A stretch of 64,000 nt of DNA, taken from positions 1,736,001 through 1,800,000 of the forward strand of contig CP012810.1 of assembly GCA_001936135.1 (NCBI GenBank), read 5' to 3'. Under the pieces are notes generated by a model that was not told the DNA's origin, made no database searches, and was given only the letters and a program-made list of their open reading frames with translations. The stretch comes from Saccharomycopsis fibuligera x Saccharomycopsis cf. fibuligera (lineage: Eukaryota; Ascomycota; Saccharomycetes; Ascoideales; Saccharomycopsidaceae). A program made the position numbers and the translations under genes. Below are positions 1 through 9,964 of the stretch, piece after piece. The number at the start of each line of letters is the position of its first letter. Within the stretch, counting starts at the first letter, position 1.

Positions 1-1546
1 CAAGAATGAGAAAGTGGATAGAGGTAATGAAATTAATCAATGTCACTTGATAAACAAAGTTTCTTTTTTAATGATTTCTTTTTATAAGCGGTCTTATGCC
101 GATAAAAGATAAGAATTTACTCTTTTCCCAATTAGGAATTTGTGAGAGAGCCATATTGTTTTTCGCCTGTCTCGGGAATGATAAGTAAAGAGCAATAATA
201 GCGCTCTTTTTCAGTGTAAAAGTCCAAAATTCATTTTGCAAAAAGTAAAAGAGGTATAGCAGTCAATATGCATACCAACATTGAAGAATAATGTGAAATC
301 AACCGGATGGTTGATTCCTTTTATACATCAAATGCCACACTCTTAAGACATGGTGTGCCATTTTCGCTATACATGCAATACAGAGATTGCACAATAACAC
401 GTGATTTAAAAATCATTGAGTGTCATTTAGCAACTATTGGAGTGCTCGCATGTGACTTCGGGCTTTGAGGTTATCAATGTTAGAACTAGGTAATGATAGT
501 CGTCTATTGACAGATTACGTAGAAGGAATTGCCTGGGATTTAGAATTCCGTTTGCCTGCGGGTATCCGAATAAGTATAATTTAAATAAGCAAGGTAGTCT
601 TCGCTGATGGCGATAAGATATGCATATATAGCTTAGTACGTCTACAATATATATATTAGTAGTTCACGCATCGTGTAGTCAGTGGTGCGCTGATTTGAGT
701 TTTTACGTACACTTTCACAAGCTCGTAGTTAAGTTGTAAAGCCTTCGAGGTTGAAAAAGAATATGTTCCTGGAGACACTTTAAATCAATGGCTGTAAACT
801 TACAGTGTGTCGGGCAGTTGATTTTATTGAGAAAGAATGAAAATGATCGAATAGATTTCTAAAGATTCAACTGGAACCTCGTTATCGTTAGCCTATGAGC
901 TGACCAAGATGTTACATAGATAGATAGATCTCTCTAGGCTCTTGAGGCCTACAATGAAAAGTCATAGTGCCGCCACTGGCTGTTAAATGATGACGTAGAC
1001 CGCAATAGTCGAAATGATAGTAAATTCGGCTTGTGTCCGCGGCGAAATTTAAACAATTTTGAGCCAAACAGAAGCTCAAACCCAGAAGGAAAGATAAATT
1101 GCCATTTTTTTTTCCCTTGAATTGAGAAGTAGACTGCTGTTTTAACGCGATATCCCTCTCATTTGCAATCCTCCAAGCTTTTATCATAATAGAAGTATGA
1201 GAGAAGCCAATATCACGTGATATACATGGTTGATTTACAGCGCGTATTCGATGGTGGTTGATGCTTTGCCCCACACCGATAGTGACGGAAGAGTACACGC
1301 ATGTACTCTAGACGACCGCGCCGTCATCTACTCCCAACAGCGCCAAAGCTTTTACAAGGCTTAACTTGATGATTAGCATTAACAATACTGACTAATTATC
1401 AAAAGATAGCAAGTTTCACGGAAGATTATTCTCAGAGTATCAGCAATATCAACTAAGACTCGACACTTACACAAACATGCTAACATAAAACAGTTATTTC
1501 CATTTTGAAACATAATTAAGCGGGCAAAATTCTTTCAAAAGACCTT
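1..1546. other. intergenic, no gene seen
   Basis: No open frame here has convincing protein character, and no tRNA fold was seen. A 14-bp perfect palindrome around CACGTG lies at 1210-1223, a typical Cbf1-type core. AT-rich stretches and a short T run near 1105 are unremarkable. It probably holds the 3' flank of COF1 and regulatory DNA of a gene beyond the left edge. Confidence 0.5.
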
Positions 1547-2383
1547 TTAATGGTAAGTACCGGAACGGATGATCTTGTCCAAGACAGTTTCGTAAGCAAC
1601 TTCACTAAAGTCGGTACCTTGAATTTCAGAAGCAACACCGTTCAAAGCACGGCGCAAAGCGTCCTTAGAAGAGGCGTAAACCATCTTACTCTATAAAAAA
1701 AATTGTTAGTAGAGGTTCTCTTTAGTGGATTTGAACAACGGATTGTGAAATGCAAAATAAGATGTACATACTCTAACTGGGGCAGTGTCTGGGGACCAGA
1801 TGTAAAAGATTATCTTGGATCTTTTACCTTCACCATTTCCTATTTCGTATTCGTAATCGTAAATGGCATATCTGCAGTCATTTTCCGGCAAAGCTTCCAC
1901 GAACTTTTCGTAGTCTTGATCAGTGGAGGTCTTGTCGACAACAATTTCGGTTTTTTTGTCATTCAAAGAAAAGATGATGAACTTGTACTTCTTACCCAAC
2001 TTCAATTCGTTGAAGGCGGTTAAAGATTCATCGGCAACGGCGACACTATCTGATTGTTAGTACACTATATTTATAGCTTTTCTTCGAACGCAGTCTGTGA
2101 TATAGCGGGTAAAAATAATAGTTGGTCTGTCTATTGACGATCTGGAAAAAAAAAAAACAAAAAAAACAACCTGGTATGTAGTCTAGCAGACTAATTCCTT
2201 AATAGCAATTGAACGTACCCAGATCTGGACTATAAAATACAACTTGTTAGCATATTTGTCTCAAGAAACACGACACTCGGCCAAGGAGGCGACAAGCACG
2301 TCAACAGCATTTACCCAGTGTTGTCATCAGCGAGCGCGCGCCAAGCAGAAAATCAATTACCAACTTTACAAGAGACATACCAT
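1547..2383 (-). CDS. COF1: cofilin, four exons
   Basis: Actin-severing/depolymerising factor of cortical actin patches (ADF-H domain). The coding exons are 2381-2383 (ATG alone), 2219-2229 (11 nt), 1772-2045 and 1547-1690. Together they give 432 nt, or 143 aa, the length of S. cerevisiae Cof1. The N-terminus reads MSRSGVAVADES, matching the yeast protein, with Ser4, the known inhibitory phosphorylation site in other fungi and animals, kept. The core includes [24 protein letters not shown] and [20 protein letters not shown], the last being the actin-binding long helix. Each intron has a yeast donor, a TACTAAC or TGCTAAC branch site and an AG acceptor. The gene is divergent from LDB18, the same pair as YLL050C/YLL049W in S. 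cerevisiae. Identity is very secure; the microexon comes from exact frame and residue fit and has not been checked against cDNA. Confidence 0.96.
1691..1771 (-). other. COF1 intron 3
   Basis: 81 nt. Donor GTATGT, branch TACTAAC (1705-1711 on the plus strand), acceptor TATAG after a T-rich tract. It lies between APVR and SKMVYASS, in phase 0. Confidence 0.95.
2046..2218 (-). other. COF1 intron 2
   Basis: 173 nt. Donor GTACGT, branch TACTAAC (2056-2062 on the plus strand), acceptor AGATAG. It separates the 11-nt microexon from the main exon and splits the Gly5 codon after its second base. Confidence 0.92.
2230..2380 (-). other. COF1 intron 1 (directly after the ATG)
   Basis: 151 nt. The donor GTATGT follows the start codon without a spare base, the branch site is TGCTAAC (2246-2252 on the plus strand), and the acceptor is TTATAG. 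The entire coding content of exon 1 is the ATG. Confidence 0.9.
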
Positions 2384-2717
2384 TTTTGTTTATAATTTGT
2401 AATTTGTTTTTTGGATTGTAAAAGTGTGGAAGGATTGGAAAGAGGTGCAACACAAGAACAGCGAAAGCAGAAACAAAAAGGGATGGCGAGGATGAATTTC
2501 GCAGCTCAACGTTCTAGTGGGAAACAACTCACTGGTGGATGGAAGGCGCTAGCTGGCGGGTGCTTCAAGGCGTCACCCGGAAGTGTGATTGTGAGGATCG
2601 CAAGGCCAACCGCATTGTTCCGCATACTTAACTGATCCACAACATCAGCACCCTGACACAGACAACAAATGTGTCAAATATAGGCCAGTTAAGCCAGATC
2701 AAATAGCATCACTCGCC
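2384..2717. promoter_or_regulatory. divergent COF1-LDB18 promoter
   Basis: A 334-bp intergenic region between divergently transcribed genes. No strong TATA element or known operator was recognised. The open frame at 2411-2635 has no protein character and is not called. Confidence 0.5.
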
Positions 2718-3362
2718 ATGGATCGTATGACTTACAATCTCCTCTCGCAGCGGCTAGACTACTTGGAACTCTTGACCAATATTCACGCCAAAAATGACTC
2801 CAGGAAAACCACCTCCTACATCACGCAACTCTCTGCCCTAAACAACAATCTTAACAAGTTCATTGCAGACCAATATCCCGAATTATTACGTATGATAGAG
2901 TTGCTCAAACAGTACAATTTATGGGACAATATAAACTCAATAGCACAACTGGATAAGCAGCCCAGTAAGGAAACCAAACTTAGTAGCGACCGTACACAGA
3001 TTAACTTCAAAAAGCATTTGCTTTTGTCGAATTACCAGTACCTTACGGAATTAATAGATAACATACAGAAATTGAAGCATTTAGATACCCATGATATACT
3101 AGCAAAGCGTTTCCCGACGGACATCATCAAATCGAAACATGTCATAGGAAATCTAAACCAGATGCTTGTTAACCAAATACTCCCTGAAGAGTACAACAAA
3201 TTAATTGTCAGTTCTATAAGTTTTATGGAGGCCTATATCACAATGATCCACGAGTACAATAGTCAGTTTAGTCGTCTCAAGGATCGGCTTGTTGAGGCAA
3301 ATCGACAAGTTATTCGACGCAACTTTGAACTAAAGAGACAAAAGGCAGATAACAAATACTGA
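2718..3362 (+). CDS. LDB18: dynactin p24-like subunit Ldb18
   Basis: 214-aa helical protein, probably the fungal dynactin shoulder subunit (p24/DCTN3-like) that supports dynein in nuclear migration. The start opens with the short motif LLSQRLDYLELL, typical of the p24 N-terminus, followed by heptad-like helices across most of the length (for example LNKFIADQYPELLRMIELLKQ and the C-terminal RLKDRLVEANRQVIRR). No catalytic motif is present. S. cerevisiae Ldb18 is somewhat shorter. The main support is synteny: it is divergent from COF1, exactly as YLL049W is from YLL050C. The start at 2718 is the first ATG, and a second ATG three codons later is also possible. Sequence similarity in this family is weak, so the name rests on synteny plus the coiled-coil pattern. 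Confidence 0.82.
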   Translation: MDRMTYNLLSQRLDYLELLTNIHAKNDSRKTTSYITQLSALNNNLNKFIADQYPELLRMIELLKQYNLWDNINSIAQLDKQPSKETKLSSDRTQINFKKHLLLSNYQYLTELIDNIQKLKHLDTHDILAKRFPTDIIKSKHVIGNLNQMLVNQILPEEYNKLIVSSISFMEAYITMIHEYNSQFSRLKDRLVEANRQVIRRNFELKRQKADNKY

Positions 3363-3587
3363 GCGGGGGTGGGGCGAGCATTCAAAACTTGAGGCTTTTG
3401 CTACCATCAATATTGCCGTCATATGCCATAGAATGCAGCTCAGCTGTATATGGATATTTTAGCAAACTCTAGCTTATACTACAACTTGAACAATGTCTAA
3501 TTGTTGAGCTAATTTGTTATTATTATATTACACTTAGTATAACATAGTCTATACTATAACTTTCATAAAGTACATAGCAATTGGAAT

Positions 3588-6338
3588 CTATTCTAAAAGC
3601 TTTTCTGATGCAATATCCAACAACTCTTCCGTGGTTTTTTCGAAATTCTTGATATCCTTAGCCACACTGGGCCAAACTTTGCCATGTTTTGGTTCAGCAA
3701 TTTTGAACTCTTTGACTAACTGTAAAAGTTCCTCGCTTTGGTTTTTCTTCTTGTAGAAAACGTACAACCAACACCAAGCATCTCCAAAGTCCTTATCTGC
3801 ACCAATAGATCTCTCGAACCATATCTTTGCCTTGTCGTATTTGGACTCAATGTAAAAATTTGCGCCAACTGCCAAAAGAATCAATGGATCCGAGTTGGTT
3901 TCCTTCATTGCCTCTACAAAGTTCTTCTTCATTTCTGACCTTTTGCCAACAACTTTCAATTTTTCGTACCATATCAATGGCGAATTGCGGAATTTCTGAT
4001 ATGCTTGATTGACCAAATTTCTCACTTCTTGATAGTTTTTTAAACTTCTTTCCAATTCTATTTTGGCAATCCACAATTTGTCACTATCGGGATTTTTGAT
4101 AATAGCTTTATCAAGAGCTGATCTAGCCTTTATAGTCAACTTGCTAGACATCAAATTGTGTGCCAAAAGAATCCACAAATTCACTGAATTCTCACATATT
4201 CTAACACCAGTAGCATATGCTTCTCTTGCCTCCTCAAATTTGTTCAAGTCCTCTAGGATTTGTCCCTTTTGCATATGCAATTTATCGGTGTTTTCAAACT
4301 GCGTAAGCCCTTCTGCTACTAAATCCAATGCGGCGTCATTATGTCCAAGCTGTCTTTCCAAAGTAACAGATTTGTACCACATTCTAGGGTCTTTGAGTTT
4401 TGTTCGTGCTTTAGCTAACAATTCTGATGCCTTTTCGTAAAATTTATTGGACGTTTCTAACTTAATGGCCGCTAGCCAAATATCCACACTCTGAGAATTT
4501 TTCTTGAATGCTTTCCTCAATATATTTCTTGCTCCGTCAACGTCACCGTTCATCCATTTTTCTTTAGCAAAACGTAACCAGAACTCTTCAAAGGATGGGT
4601 TAGCAGTAATTGATTGTTCAAAGCTTTGATATAAAATTTCCGTGCTACTATACCTTTTGAGAAAATCAAAGAAGTACCTCCATACTGGTATTTCTTGAGG
4701 ATATTCGCTGACAATATAGTTATATATCGCAGTAGCAACTTCAATATTATTGGATTTAATAAAACGATCAGCATCTTCTTGCCATGTGATTATTTTGTCA
4801 ACTTGATCCTTGTCTTCTAAACCTAATAACAAAGTACTATTTACAATTGCCACTGCAGTTGATGGAAATCCTGTATCTTCACACCGTTTCGCTTCGTTTA
4901 GCCATTCTTTTCGAGTTAAAGTACTGCCATTTTTAGTTACTTCCTGAACACCCTTCTTCATCAACTTGGCAACTTTGTTTGCATCATTAACGGTCTTCTC
5001 TTCCAACTTGCCCGCTTCAATCCAAATTTCATGGGATTTAGGGAGACTCTTTCTAGCATTATTTAAAACCTTTTTGCACTGCTTAGTATCAGTTTCCAAT
5101 TCAATTAAAGATAGCCATAGCTCTATAGCTGACGGAATAATTTCAATAGCTGCCAGTAAAAGCTTCTTTGATTCTTCTGCATTGTCCTCTAATTGAATGG
5201 CAAGTTTCCATAAATTGATACTATCACTAAGATTGGTCAACGCCTTCCTCACAATTTGTTTTTTCGCAAAAATGTCAGGTTCCAAATCAATAGCTTTAAG
5301 CCAAAGCTTCTCGCTTTTCAGGTTAAAAGTTAAAGCTTCTGCTGTAAGTTTCTTGCAATAGATCACATTGCTATTGTTGATACTGATACTTTCTAACCAA
5401 ATACCTTCATCCTTAGGACATTTCCTGCAGCCATCTTCAATAAGTTTCTTTGCCAAATCTGGCTTTCTTGCCAGCAACTCAATTCTCGCACTCATTATCC
5501 AGTTTATGGGATTGTATGGTTCTGTGTTTCTTAATGATTTGAAAATCGCCCGTGATTTGGCCAAATCTCCCGTAATTTTGCTAAAAGATTGATTTTTCTC
5601 ATCAATGGCTTGCAAGCTTGTCAAATAGTCATTGGCATTAATTGCGCTTAGGGGATGATTACTGCTGTCGTTCTGATTCCCATCCAATTTGGAGCTAAGA
5701 ATCTTGCCCCTTGCAGAAGATATAAACTCAAAATTGGTATCTATATCATTCTCTTCAAGACCATTAGCAATAGCTACTTCGTCACCATTTGCGCTCACCT
5801 GCATATCTATTGCTTGTTGATCTCTTAGGCTTGAAAGTATGCTGTCATTAATATTATATGTTCTTCGCTGTTGTCTAGCTAGCTCTCTTTCCCTTTTATT
5901 TCTTCTAGTCATATCGCCTGCTTCCGGTAAATTTAGCCATTGATCCTCAGATATGGTACTAAGACCTTTTTTTAAATCGGCGAACTGATTACTTATATTT
6001 TCCATTGTGTTTTGATCGCCCTTGTCCTTATTTGCCTCGGTGTTGGATGCGTCGTTGGTGTCAATTTTTCTCTTTTTGTGTCGATTTCGTAACCGTTCTT
6101 CAATCATTTCATATATTCGATCAGCTTCTTCATCTTCTTGGTCTTGCGCTCTGATGTTAAGAAGCCCCAACTCAGCATTATTATCAACGTTTGCTCCATC
6201 ATCTTCGTCATCATTGCCATCAAAGTCTAATTTGGCTGGCCCTATATCTGATCTAGTGGTAAAACCTGTGGCGCCACGCCCTATACCAGCAACATAATTT
6301 GGAGGCGCTGGGAGATCAAGAAAACTTTTCTTCTCCAT
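3588..6338 (-). CDS. PRP6: pre-mRNA splicing factor Prp6
   Basis: 916-aa U5/tri-snRNP protein that bridges U5 and U4/U6 in the spliceosome. The N-terminal PRP1 domain is plain: FLDLPAPPNYVAGIGRGATG at residues 5-24, then a GFTTRSDIGPA stretch. An acidic segment and a basic patch around residues 85-95 follow. From about residue 265 to the end run the TPR-like HAT repeats with the usual Trp anchors (NPINWIMSARIE, GIWLESISI, EIWIEAGKLEE, PVWRYFFDFLKRY, DIWLAAIKLE, LWILLAHNL, KLWIAKIELE, AWCWLYVFYKK). Length is close to the 899 aa of S. cerevisiae Prp6. There are no introns. It is convergent with LDB18, 225 bp away, and divergent from RRB1. Confidence 0.97.
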   Translation of the reverse strand: MEKKSFLDLPAPPNYVAGIGRGATGFTTRSDIGPAKLDFDGNDDEDDGANVDNNAELGLLNIRAQDQEDEEADRIYEMIEERLRNRHKKRKIDTNDASNTEANKDKGDQNTMENISNQFADLKKGLSTISEDQWLNLPEAGDMTRRNKRERELARQQRRTYNINDSILSSLRDQQAIDMQVSANGDEVAIANGLEENDIDTNFEFISSARGKILSSKLDGNQNDSSNHPLSAINANDYLTSLQAIDEKNQSFSKITGDLAKSRAIFKSLRNTEPYNPINWIMSARIELLARKPDLAKKLIEDGCRKCPKDEGIWLESISINNSNVIYCKKLTAEALTFNLKSEKLWLKAIDLEPDIFAKKQIVRKALTNLSDSINLWKLAIQLEDNAEESKKLLLAAIEIIPSAIELWLSLIELETDTKQCKKVLNNARKSLPKSHEIWIEAGKLEEKTVNDANKVAKLMKKGVQEVTKNGSTLTRKEWLNEAKRCEDTGFPSTAVAIVNSTLLLGLEDKDQVDKIITWQEDADRFIKSNNIEVATAIYNYIVSEYPQEIPVWRYFFDFLKRYSSTEILYQSFEQSITANPSFEEFWLRFAKEKWMNGDVDGARNILRKAFKKNSQSVDIWLAAIKLETSNKFYEKASELLAKARTKLKDPRMWYKSVTLERQLGHNDAALDLVAEGLTQFENTDKLHMQKGQILEDLNKFEEAREAYATGVRICENSVNLWILLAHNLMSSKLTIKARSALDKAIIKNPDSDKLWIAKIELERSLKNYQEVRNLVNQAYQKFRNSPLIWYEKLKVVGKRSEMKKNFVEAMKETNSDPLILLAVGANFYIESKYDKAKIWFERSIGADKDFGDAWCWLYVFYKKKNQSEELLQLVKEFKIAEPKHGKVWPSVAKDIKNFEKTTEELLDIASEKLLE

Positions 6339-6638
6339 TGGATGAGAACTGATTATTTTAATGAATGGTTGATATTATGGGGCCTCAATTTGGCACATTA
6401 ATTATGGGTATTTTACTCCTGTTCAGCTGAATTTACGGCGGTGGTATATGTTAAATTCAAAAGGCTTCGCACGTGACACATCGCATCGTCTAACAGAAAA
6501 ATAAAATTTTTTTTTTTTTTTTTTTACTTTTTTTTTTTTTTGAAAGAAATATCTTTTTGCTTGGTGTTGAAGTTAACACTAATCTTACTTCATTCACCGG
6601 AACACACACTTCTTAGGTATAAATTTTTCAAAAAAAAA
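6339..6638. promoter_or_regulatory. divergent PRP6-RRB1 promoter with dT tracts
   Basis: A 300-bp intergenic region. It holds a CACGTGAC Cbf1-type core near 6470 and two T runs at roughly 6508-6540 separated by AC, a nucleosome-excluding poly(dA:dT) element. AAAATTTTT at the start of the run resembles the RRPE element of ribosome-biogenesis genes, which would suit RRB1, but a clean PAC element was not found. A T-to-A-rich leader runs up to the RRB1 ATG. Confidence 0.55.
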
Positions 6639-8186
6639 ATGTCCAAAAGAGCAGCTGAAGATCAAATAGACAGTAAGTCTGCTGCCGTTAAGGTCAACGA
6701 GGACAGTGTGCCAACCAGCAACAAAGCCGATGAATCAAAAGATGAAGGTTTGGCTAACGATGTCGATATGGGAGAATTTGAAGATCCATATGGTGATGAA
6801 TTTGAAAGTGACGGAGAAATCATTGAAATTGATTCTGCTAATGAAGATAACGACGAAAGTGTTGAGGCTCAAATAGCAAAGGACGATGAACAATCTAAAG
6901 ACGAAGCTGCAGAAGCTGAGTCAGGCCCAAGCTTATACTTACCGCATAAGTCCAAACCTCTTGGACCAGATGAGGTTTTAGAAGCTGATCCAACAGTATA
7001 TGAAATGTTGCATAATGTTAATTTGCCATGGTCTTGTCTTACTGTTGATGTTCTACCTGACAACTTGGGTGACGAAAGAAGAAGTTTTCCAGCATCTATG
7101 TCTATTACTACCGCTACTCAAGCACCAAAGGCCAAAGATAATGAATTAATGATTCTTAAACTTAGTCAATTGAGTAAAACTTTGGTGAAAGACGACAACG
7201 AAGACAATGAAAGCGATGATGACGAAGATGAGGATAATGATGGCTCTGATCCAATCATGGAAAGTGAAACCATCCCATTGAGAGATACCACTAACAGAAT
7301 CAGAGTTTCTCCACACGCTTCCAAGACTGGTGAATATTTCACTGCTACAATGTCTGAAAATGGTGACGCATATATATTTGACTTGTCTTCTCAGTTCAAA
7401 TCATTGCATACCCCGGGGTATGTTGTACCAAAAAACAATAAAAAACCAATACACACTATAAGAAGTCATGGTAACGTTGAAGGTTACGGTTTGGACTGGT
7501 CTCCATTGATAGATACCGGTGCATTATTGACTGGGGATGTTAGTGGGAGAACTTTTCTTACTAAGAGAACTTCAAGCAATTGGACCACGGACAAGACCCC
7601 ATTCACATACAATGATCAATCTATTGAGGATATACAATGGTCTAAATCTGAAAGAACCGTGTTTGCTACTGGCGGCTGCGATGGTTATGTGAGAATCTGG
7701 GATACTAGATCCAAGAAACACAAGCCATCGATCAATATTATTGCTTCTCAATCAGATGTTAATGTTATTTCATGGAGTGAACAAGTTAATTATTTGCTTG
7801 CAAGTGGACATGATGATGGTAGTTGGGGTGTTTGGGATTTGAGAAACTTCAAGCCAAATCAAGAAAAAGTGACTCCTGTTGCTTCTTACAATTTCCACAA
7901 GGCGCCAATCACGTCGATTAATTTCAACCCGTTGGATGCGTCTATCATTGCCGTAGGCAGTGAAGATAATACTGTTACATTGTGGGATTTAGCAGTGGAA
8001 GCAGATGATGAAGAAATCAAACAACAAAGAAGAGAAATAAAAGAAATGGAAGATATCCCACCGCAGTTGTTATTCGTACATTGGCAAAAAGATGTTAAAG
8101 AAGTTCAATGGCATAGACAAATCCCTGGTGCTTTGGTGTCGACAGGTAAGGATGGCCTTAACATATGGAAAACTATCAGTGTTTAG
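6639..8186 (+). CDS. RRB1: ribosome assembly chaperone Rrb1
   Basis: 515-aa WD40 protein. Rrb1 is the dedicated chaperone of ribosomal protein L3 (Rpl3) in the nucleus and is needed for early 60S assembly. The N-terminal ~110 residues are Glu/Asp-rich. A CAF1C/histone-binding-like segment follows ([18 protein letters not shown], then [15 protein letters not shown]), typical of the Rrb1/GRWD1 family. A second acidic loop lies near residue 190. The C-terminal half is a WD40 propeller with clear repeats: [41 protein letters not shown], and a last blade ending in [10 protein letters not shown]. Length fits S. cerevisiae Rrb1 (511 aa). The start is the ATG after an A-rich leader; the open frame continues upstream without another ATG. 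It is convergent with the PQ-loop gene. Confidence 0.96.
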   Translation: MSKRAAEDQIDSKSAAVKVNEDSVPTSNKADESKDEGLANDVDMGEFEDPYGDEFESDGEIIEIDSANEDNDESVEAQIAKDDEQSKDEAAEAESGPSLYLPHKSKPLGPDEVLEADPTVYEMLHNVNLPWSCLTVDVLPDNLGDERRSFPASMSITTATQAPKAKDNELMILKLSQLSKTLVKDDNEDNESDDDEDEDNDGSDPIMESETIPLRDTTNRIRVSPHASKTGEYFTATMSENGDAYIFDLSSQFKSLHTPGYVVPKNNKKPIHTIRSHGNVEGYGLDWSPLIDTGALLTGDVSGRTFLTKRTSSNWTTDKTPFTYNDQSIEDIQWSKSERTVFATGGCDGYVRIWDTRSKKHKPSINIIASQSDVNVISWSEQVNYLLASGHDDGSWGVWDLRNFKPNQEKVTPVASYNFHKAPITSINFNPLDASIIAVGSEDNTVTLWDLAVEADDEEIKQQRREIKEMEDIPPQLLFVHWQKDVKEVQWHRQIPGALVSTGKDGLNIWKTISV

Positions 8187-8342
8187 AGATCATTGGTTTG
8201 TTTTGTTTATTGGTTCTCCTTTTTTTTTTTTATGTTTCATAATTAAACCTAATGTTATTGAGGGATCTTACAAAAGAAATAATAATAAAAAAAAAATAAT
8301 ATAAAAAGCTTAGATTTTAAAGGACTGATGTATAGGTAGATA

Positions 8343-9176
8343 CTATGCCTGATCTGCCTGTCCCAATAGTGGGGTGCGCTGACTTGCAATATTCTGACGA
8401 GCAGTATTTATATCTTCTTGCTCTTCCAACACCTTGGCTGGGTATGTTTTGATATAGTAAGCGCACATCAATAAAAGCACGCCTTGCAAAGTTGCAGCAG
8501 TCAAGTATGGCAACCAGGAACTCCAAATGGATCCGGGACTCAAATACAAGCTCAAACTCCAAACGAACCCACCAGGGGTCTGCATACACATCATAGAGAT
8601 TGAAAGAGAACCAGGATGCTTCAACTTGTAGATAGTGTATATTTGGGGCAAATATTGGAACGACGCTAGCAATGTGGAGAGTAGTCCAAACGCATTAGCT
8701 AGCGAGTACAAAATACCCTTGTTGTATCTCAACGTGTAGATAATCAAAATTGCATGAGTTGCGATATAAAATAATGTGAATTGGTAAATTTTATAAATGG
8801 TATAGTATTGGACCTTATCCTGAACAAGAGAATCCTTAGTGCAATAAACGCAAAACACCACGATCAAAAACGCAAAGATGGCCTGGGTGCCCACTTGAAT
8901 AAGCCCTAGTTGGCCGGTAAAACATTCAAAAACAGAGAGCCCCTTAGAACAGCAGTCAATGGAGATGGAACTCAACAAGATCAAGTTAGCAAAAGCAGAT
9001 ATGCCTGATGTGGTGCCTAGAAGCAAGAATAGAGACGATAAACCTTCAGCGGATTTACGCTGAATGATTTTGAGATGCTGAGGCACATAGGAAAGGCCAA
9101 TACCAGCGGCAAGGGCAAGGGATATCACTGCGCCCACGGCAGAGGGGTCCTTGAAGGTGTCGCATTTGGAGGACAT
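8343..9176 (-). CDS. PQ-loop repeat membrane protein
   Basis: 277-aa multispanning membrane protein with two PQ-loop repeats: SYVPQHLKIIQRKSAEGLS (about residues 29-47) and QYLPQIYTIYKLKHPGSLS (about 175-193). About seven hydrophobic segments fit the PQ-loop/SWEET fold (3+1+3 helices). The family includes vacuolar cationic amino-acid exporters (Ypq), cystinosin and several uncharacterised yeast proteins. The lack of the typical Ypq length and tail, and the segment LFLLLGTTSGISAFANLILL, fit the less studied fungal PQ-loop proteins better than Ypq1-3. Substrate and compartment cannot be read from sequence; vacuole or endomembrane is the family expectation. The C-terminus (ASQRTPLLGQADQA) contains a TPLL dileucine-type sorting signal, which favours vacuolar delivery. 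Confidence 0.85.
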   Translation of the reverse strand: MSSKCDTFKDPSAVGAVISLALAAGIGLSYVPQHLKIIQRKSAEGLSSLFLLLGTTSGISAFANLILLSSISIDCCSKGLSVFECFTGQLGLIQVGTQAIFAFLIVVFCVYCTKDSLVQDKVQYYTIYKIYQFTLFYIATHAILIIYTLRYNKGILYSLANAFGLLSTLLASFQYLPQIYTIYKLKHPGSLSISMMCMQTPGGFVWSLSLYLSPGSIWSSWLPYLTAATLQGVLLLMCAYYIKTYPAKVLEEQEDINTARQNIASQRTPLLGQADQA

Positions 9177-9757
9177 CTTTAGAGAGATGTGATAATGTTA
9201 GCTGTTATTGTTATCAAGAAATGCGGTATGCGACTATCTGAATAGTCTCTGCCAACCTCATCATCGCCATTGGCATTCTCATCGCCCTGATTGTTGGTCT
9301 CTTTCTATCCATACGGCGGCGATGAGCAAAAGACAAATGCAGAGTGAGCTGAGAAGGCGGGGCTCGTAACTACGGAAATAGGCAATTCCGATGATGTTTT
9401 TTTTTTTTTTTTTTTTTCTATTAGCGCATATATTCAGCCGTGTCAACTATTCTTCTGTCAACATGTATACATAAGTCACCCAAGAAAAACGTTTCCGCAT
9501 CAGATGCTTTTCAGCCGCTTACCTCCAGGCCAAGAATGCGGGGCAGACTATTCGGATAGCCGTGGCAGCCATGGTAATATATAAATAAAGAGAGTTGGTG
9601 CTTTCTGTTATAGCTAACCTTTTGAAATCGTTTTCTCTTTACCCTTACAGATATCGCAGTATTAATTATACCTATACTTGCATACATTTTTAAACACTTC
9701 AAAACTTTCTTCGTTGCTACATCGACTCTCTGACAACCATAGTATTGCTAAATAATA
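9177..9757. promoter_or_regulatory. divergent promoter with 23-nt dT tract
   Basis: A 581-bp region between the PQ-loop gene and the 68-aa gene. A pure T run at about 9396-9418 is the only conspicuous element. TATATAAATAAA near 9579-9590 is a plausible TATA element for the 68-aa gene. The reverse-strand open frame at 9511-9702 lacks protein character. Confidence 0.45.
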
Positions 9758-9964
9758 ATGATCGGTACTACTAGCAGAATCATAATCAGCAAAAGCTCCA
9801 CTGCTTCACACACTGCCTTTAGAAGAATGGCTTCCATTTCCTTGGGGAAAAGACCACTAAACCCAGCAAAATCAGTACTTACAGTCACTGCCGGCGGCTT
9901 TGTTCTTGGTGTTGCTGCCATGATAGGCTTATTGCACAAGAAATCACTTGATGCTTCTGCATAA
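9758..9964 (+). CDS. small single-span protein, probably mitochondrial
   Basis: 68 aa. I do not recognise a family. The first ~33 residues are rich in Ser, Thr, Arg and Lys and almost free of acidic residues (MIGTTSRIIISKSSTASHTA, then FRRMASISLGKRPLNPAK), as in a cleavable mitochondrial presequence. One hydrophobic span follows (SVLTVTAGGFVLGVAAMIGLL) with GxxxG-like glycines, then a short tail HKKSLDASA. This layout is common in small inner-membrane subunits of respiratory complexes or ATP synthase and in their assembly factors. Supporting reality: an ATG in an A-rich context (AATAATAATG), a TATA-like element about 170 bp upstream, and T-rich 3' DNA. Against: length alone is weak evidence, and a reverse-strand frame of 63 codons overlaps it. 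Function is unassigned. Confidence 0.6.
   Translation: MIGTTSRIIISKSSTASHTAFRRMASISLGKRPLNPAKSVLTVTAGGFVLGVAAMIGLLHKKSLDASA

Noticed and set aside
912-1298. 128-codon frame on the minus strand
   Set aside because: No recognisable domain, odd composition, and no support from neighbours; likely chance.
1703-2023. 106-codon plus-strand frame
   Set aside because: Antisense shadow of COF1 exon 3.
2411-2635. 74-codon frame in the COF1-LDB18 promoter
   Set aside because: Lies in a divergent promoter, low complexity, no ATG context or family.
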